From: an uncultured Eubacteriales bacterium
GTDB lineage: Bacteria > Bacillota > Clostridia > Oscillospirales > Acutalibacteraceae
Direction of reading: 5' to 3'
Assembly: GCA_905198155.1 (NCBI GenBank)
Contig: CAJKBQ010000036.1
Location: 1 to 24,332 of the forward strand
Length of the DNA: 24,332 nucleotides
In this document: positions 22,590 through 24,332 of the stretch, one piece after another
Numbering within the stretch: position 1 is the first letter of the stretch
Layout: every line of letters begins with the position of its first letter
The notes under the pieces: generated by a model
What the model saw: the letters and a program-made list of their open reading frames with translations, nothing else
What the model was told of the DNA's origin: nothing
The model's database searches: none
Program-made: the position numbers and the translations under genes

Positions 22590-23815
22590 AAAAATACGTG
22601 ATTATCGGCAACGGAATTGCGGCGGCGGGCTGCGTGGAGGGCATCCGCAGCGCGGATCCCGGCGGGCAGATCACCATCGTTTCGGCCGAGCACCATCCGG
22701 TGTACTGCCGTCCGCTGATTTCCTACTACCTCGAAGGCAAAACCGACCTCGGCCGCATCGGCTACCGCCCGGCGGATTTTTACGACGCCAACGGCTGTAC
22801 CGTGCACTACGGCCGCGCCGTCCGGCTGGATCCGGTCGCGAAAACCGTCACGCTGGACGACGATACCACCCTCCCGTACGACGCGCTGTGCGTGGCGGCA
22901 GGGTCGTCGCCGTTCGTCCCACCGATGACGGGACTGGAAGATGTTCCTACGCAGTTCGGATTTCTGACGCTGGACGATGCATTGGCATTGGAGCGGGCGA
23001 TCACGCCGGAATCGCGCGTGCTGATCGTCGGCGCAGGGCTGATCGGCCTCAAATGCGCCGAAGGGCTGCACGGCCGCGTCGCCTCCATCACCGTGTGCGA
23101 CCTCGCCGACCGCGTACTGTCGAGTATTCTGGACCCGGACGGCGCATCCGTCGTGCAGCGCCATCTGGAATCGCACGGCCTGTCGTTCCTGCTGAGCGAT
23201 TCGGTCGCGCGGTTTGAACCGCACACGGCACACATGAAAAGCGGCGCAGCCGTCCCGTTCGACGTGCTGGTGCTGGCGGTCGGCGTCCGCGCCAATACTG
23301 CGCTGGTGCGCGACGCGGGCGGTGCGTGCGGCCGCGGCATCACGATCGACGCGTGCGCGCAAACGTCGCTGCCCGGCGTATACGCCGCAGGCGACTGCAC
23401 CGAATCCGCCGACGCAGTGGACGGTCAGATCAAAGTGATGGCGCTGCTGCCCAACGCCTATATGCAGGGTCACTGTGCGGGCGTCAATATGGCGGGCGGC
23501 GTGGAACGGTTCGACCAGGCCATTCCCATGAATGCCATCGGCTTTTTCGGCCTGCACCTGATGACCGCCGGGTCGCGTACCGGCGACGCGATCGAATCGT
23601 GCGGCGACGCGTACCTCAAAAAGCTGTACGTCGCGGACGGCCGCCTCGTCGGGTTCGAGCTGATCGGCGACGTGGCGCGCGCCGGCATTTATACTGCGCT
23701 CATCCGAAACCGCACGCCGCTCAGCGACATCGATTTTGAATTGATGCAGCAGCACCCAACGCTCGCAGCGATGAGCGCCGCGTACCGCAAACGGACGCTC
23801 GCCGCGGCCACCTGA
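22586..23815 (+). CDS. FAD/NAD(P)-dependent oxidoreductase of the glutamate synthase operon
   Basis: This 409-aa flavoprotein of the pyridine nucleotide-disulfide/NirB-like class has an FAD motif IIGNGIAAAGC at the N-terminus, a second GxGxxG (LIVGAGLIGLK, about residue 145-155) for NAD(P)H and GVYAAGDCTE (about 262-271) closing the FAD site. There is no CxxxxC redox pair near the N-terminus. It lacks the iron-sulfur N-terminal domain of GltD, which here is supplied by the separate ferredoxin. It probably takes electrons from NAD(P)H into the ferredoxin subunit. The ATG at 22586 overlaps the previous stop (ATGA); the stop is 23 bp before the GXGXG gene. Confidence 0.9.
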   Translation: MKKYVIIGNGIAAAGCVEGIRSADPGGQITIVSAEHHPVYCRPLISYYLEGKTDLGRIGYRPADFYDANGCTVHYGRAVRLDPVAKTVTLDDDTTLPYDALCVAAGSSPFVPPMTGLEDVPTQFGFLTLDDALALERAITPESRVLIVGAGLIGLKCAEGLHGRVASITVCDLADRVLSSILDPDGASVVQRHLESHGLSFLLSDSVARFEPHTAHMKSGAAVPFDVLVLAVGVRANTALVRDAGGACGRGITIDACAQTSLPGVYAAGDCTESADAVDGQIKVMALLPNAYMQGHCAGVNMAGGVERFDQAIPMNAIGFFGLHLMTAGSRTGDAIESCGDAYLKKLYVADGRLVGFELIGDVARAGIYTALIRNRTPLSDIDFELMQQHPTLAAMSAAYRKRTLAAAT

Positions 23816-23838
23816 CGGCAGAAAGGGGAAAAATCACC

Positions 23839-24332
23839 ATGGATATTTACGCAAAAGCATTGAATTTCTCGGCGCTGAACGACGCCATCCGCCGCGCGCC
23901 GACACCGTGCCGCATCCGCGGCTGCCTGGGCCAGCGGTTTATCGCGGCCGGGATGGGCGGCAAATCGATCGAGATCGACGGCGTCCCCGGCAATGCGCTG
24001 GGCGCGTACCTGAGCGGTGCGGAAATCACTGTCAACGGCAACGCGCAGGACGCCGTGGGCGACACGATGAACGCCGGGCGGATCGTGATCCACGGCAGCA
24101 TTGGCGACGCCGCGGGCTACGCCATGCGCGGCGGCGAAATCTATGTCCGCGGCGACGCGGGTTACCGCGCCGGGATTCACATGAAAGCCTACCGCGAAAA
24201 AAAGCCGGTGATCGTCATCGGCGGCCGCGCCGGTTGCTTCCTCGGCGAGTACCAGGCCGGGGGGCTGATCCTGGTGCTGGGGCTGAACGACGAACCGCGC
24301 CCGCTGGTCGGCGACTTCCCGTGTACCGGGAT
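23839..24332 (+). CDS. Glutamate synthase GXGXG-domain subunit (cut by window end)
   Basis: At least 164 residues are visible, and the frame is open to the window edge. Repeated G-x-x-G steps (GNALGAYLSGAEITVNGNAQDAVG, then GRIVIHGSIGDAAGYAM and GEIYVRGDAGYRAG) form the beta-helix that is the C-terminal domain of GltB. In conventional enzymes it is fused to the FMN domain and has a structural role; here it is a separate gene. The ATG at 23839 follows AAAGGGG (23822-23828). This completes the modules expected for a split glutamate synthase. The full protein is usually about 240-250 aa. Confidence 0.93.
   Translation, partial: MDIYAKALNFSALNDAIRRAPTPCRIRGCLGQRFIAAGMGGKSIEIDGVPGNALGAYLSGAEITVNGNAQDAVGDTMNAGRIVIHGSIGDAAGYAMRGGEIYVRGDAGYRAGIHMKAYREKKPVIVIGGRAGCFLGEYQAGGLILVLGLNDEPRPLVGDFPCTG

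Noticed and set aside
1..24332. CRISPR array, prophage or toxin-antitoxin locus
   Set aside because: No spaced short repeats, phage genes or paired small toxin and antitoxin frames were found on either strand.

Overview
The window looks like chromosomal DNA of a GC-rich member of the Clostridia, most likely the Oscillospiraceae/Ruminococcaceae. Pointers are strong GGAGG ribosome sites, canonical sigma-A promoters with exact 17-bp spacers, lipoproteins with Ala/Ser-rich linkers, a YesM/YesN-type two-component pair, and a split archaeal-type glutamate synthase. The genus is inferred from style only. No phage, CRISPR array or intact insertion sequence was seen.

Layout. (1) 1-67: a truncated CAU tRNA on the minus strand, with its own promoter. 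(2) 221-3369: one transcription unit with a stand-alone condensation-domain acyltransferase and a two-gene ABC-2 exporter. A short IS3-like transposase remnant may follow at 3422. (3) 3496-6125, minus: a P-loop kinase-like protein, then a sugar isomerase/epimerase and Gfo/Idh/MocA dehydrogenase pair. (4) 6294-7548: a YaiI/YqxD protein and an HD-domain hydrolase, ending in a clear terminator. (5) 7661-15764: carbohydrate uptake. This holds an orphan solute-binding lipoprotein (minus), a divergent YesM/YesN-like kinase and regulator, and a complete ABC importer (binding protein plus two permeases). (6) 15784-16224: gene debris, including the C-terminal end of a third binding protein. (7) 16225-18386, minus: a cation/proton antiporter overlapping an MgtC-family protein, with a divergent LysR regulator at 18499-19389. 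(8) 19427-24332: the split glutamate synthase operon (glutaminase, ferredoxin-FMN synthase core, four-cluster ferredoxin, FAD reductase, GXGXG domain). It runs off the window.

How the parts work together. The kinase/regulator pair probably controls the divergent orphan lipoprotein: two 11-bp direct repeats exactly 20 bp apart lie just upstream of that gene's -35 box. The five gltB/gltD-like genes have tight or overlapping junctions and together supply every module of a glutamate synthase, with electrons entering through the FAD and ferredoxin subunits. Their promoter is followed at once by a long hairpin and T-run that looks like an attenuator. A perfect 9-bp inverted repeat sits just upstream of the -35 box, where a regulator such as the adjacent LysR protein could bind.

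The observations most worth following are the glutamate synthase leader and its upstream inverted repeat, the direct repeats at the orphan lipoprotein promoter, the condensation-domain/ABC exporter unit, and the degraded 15.8-16.2 kb segment.
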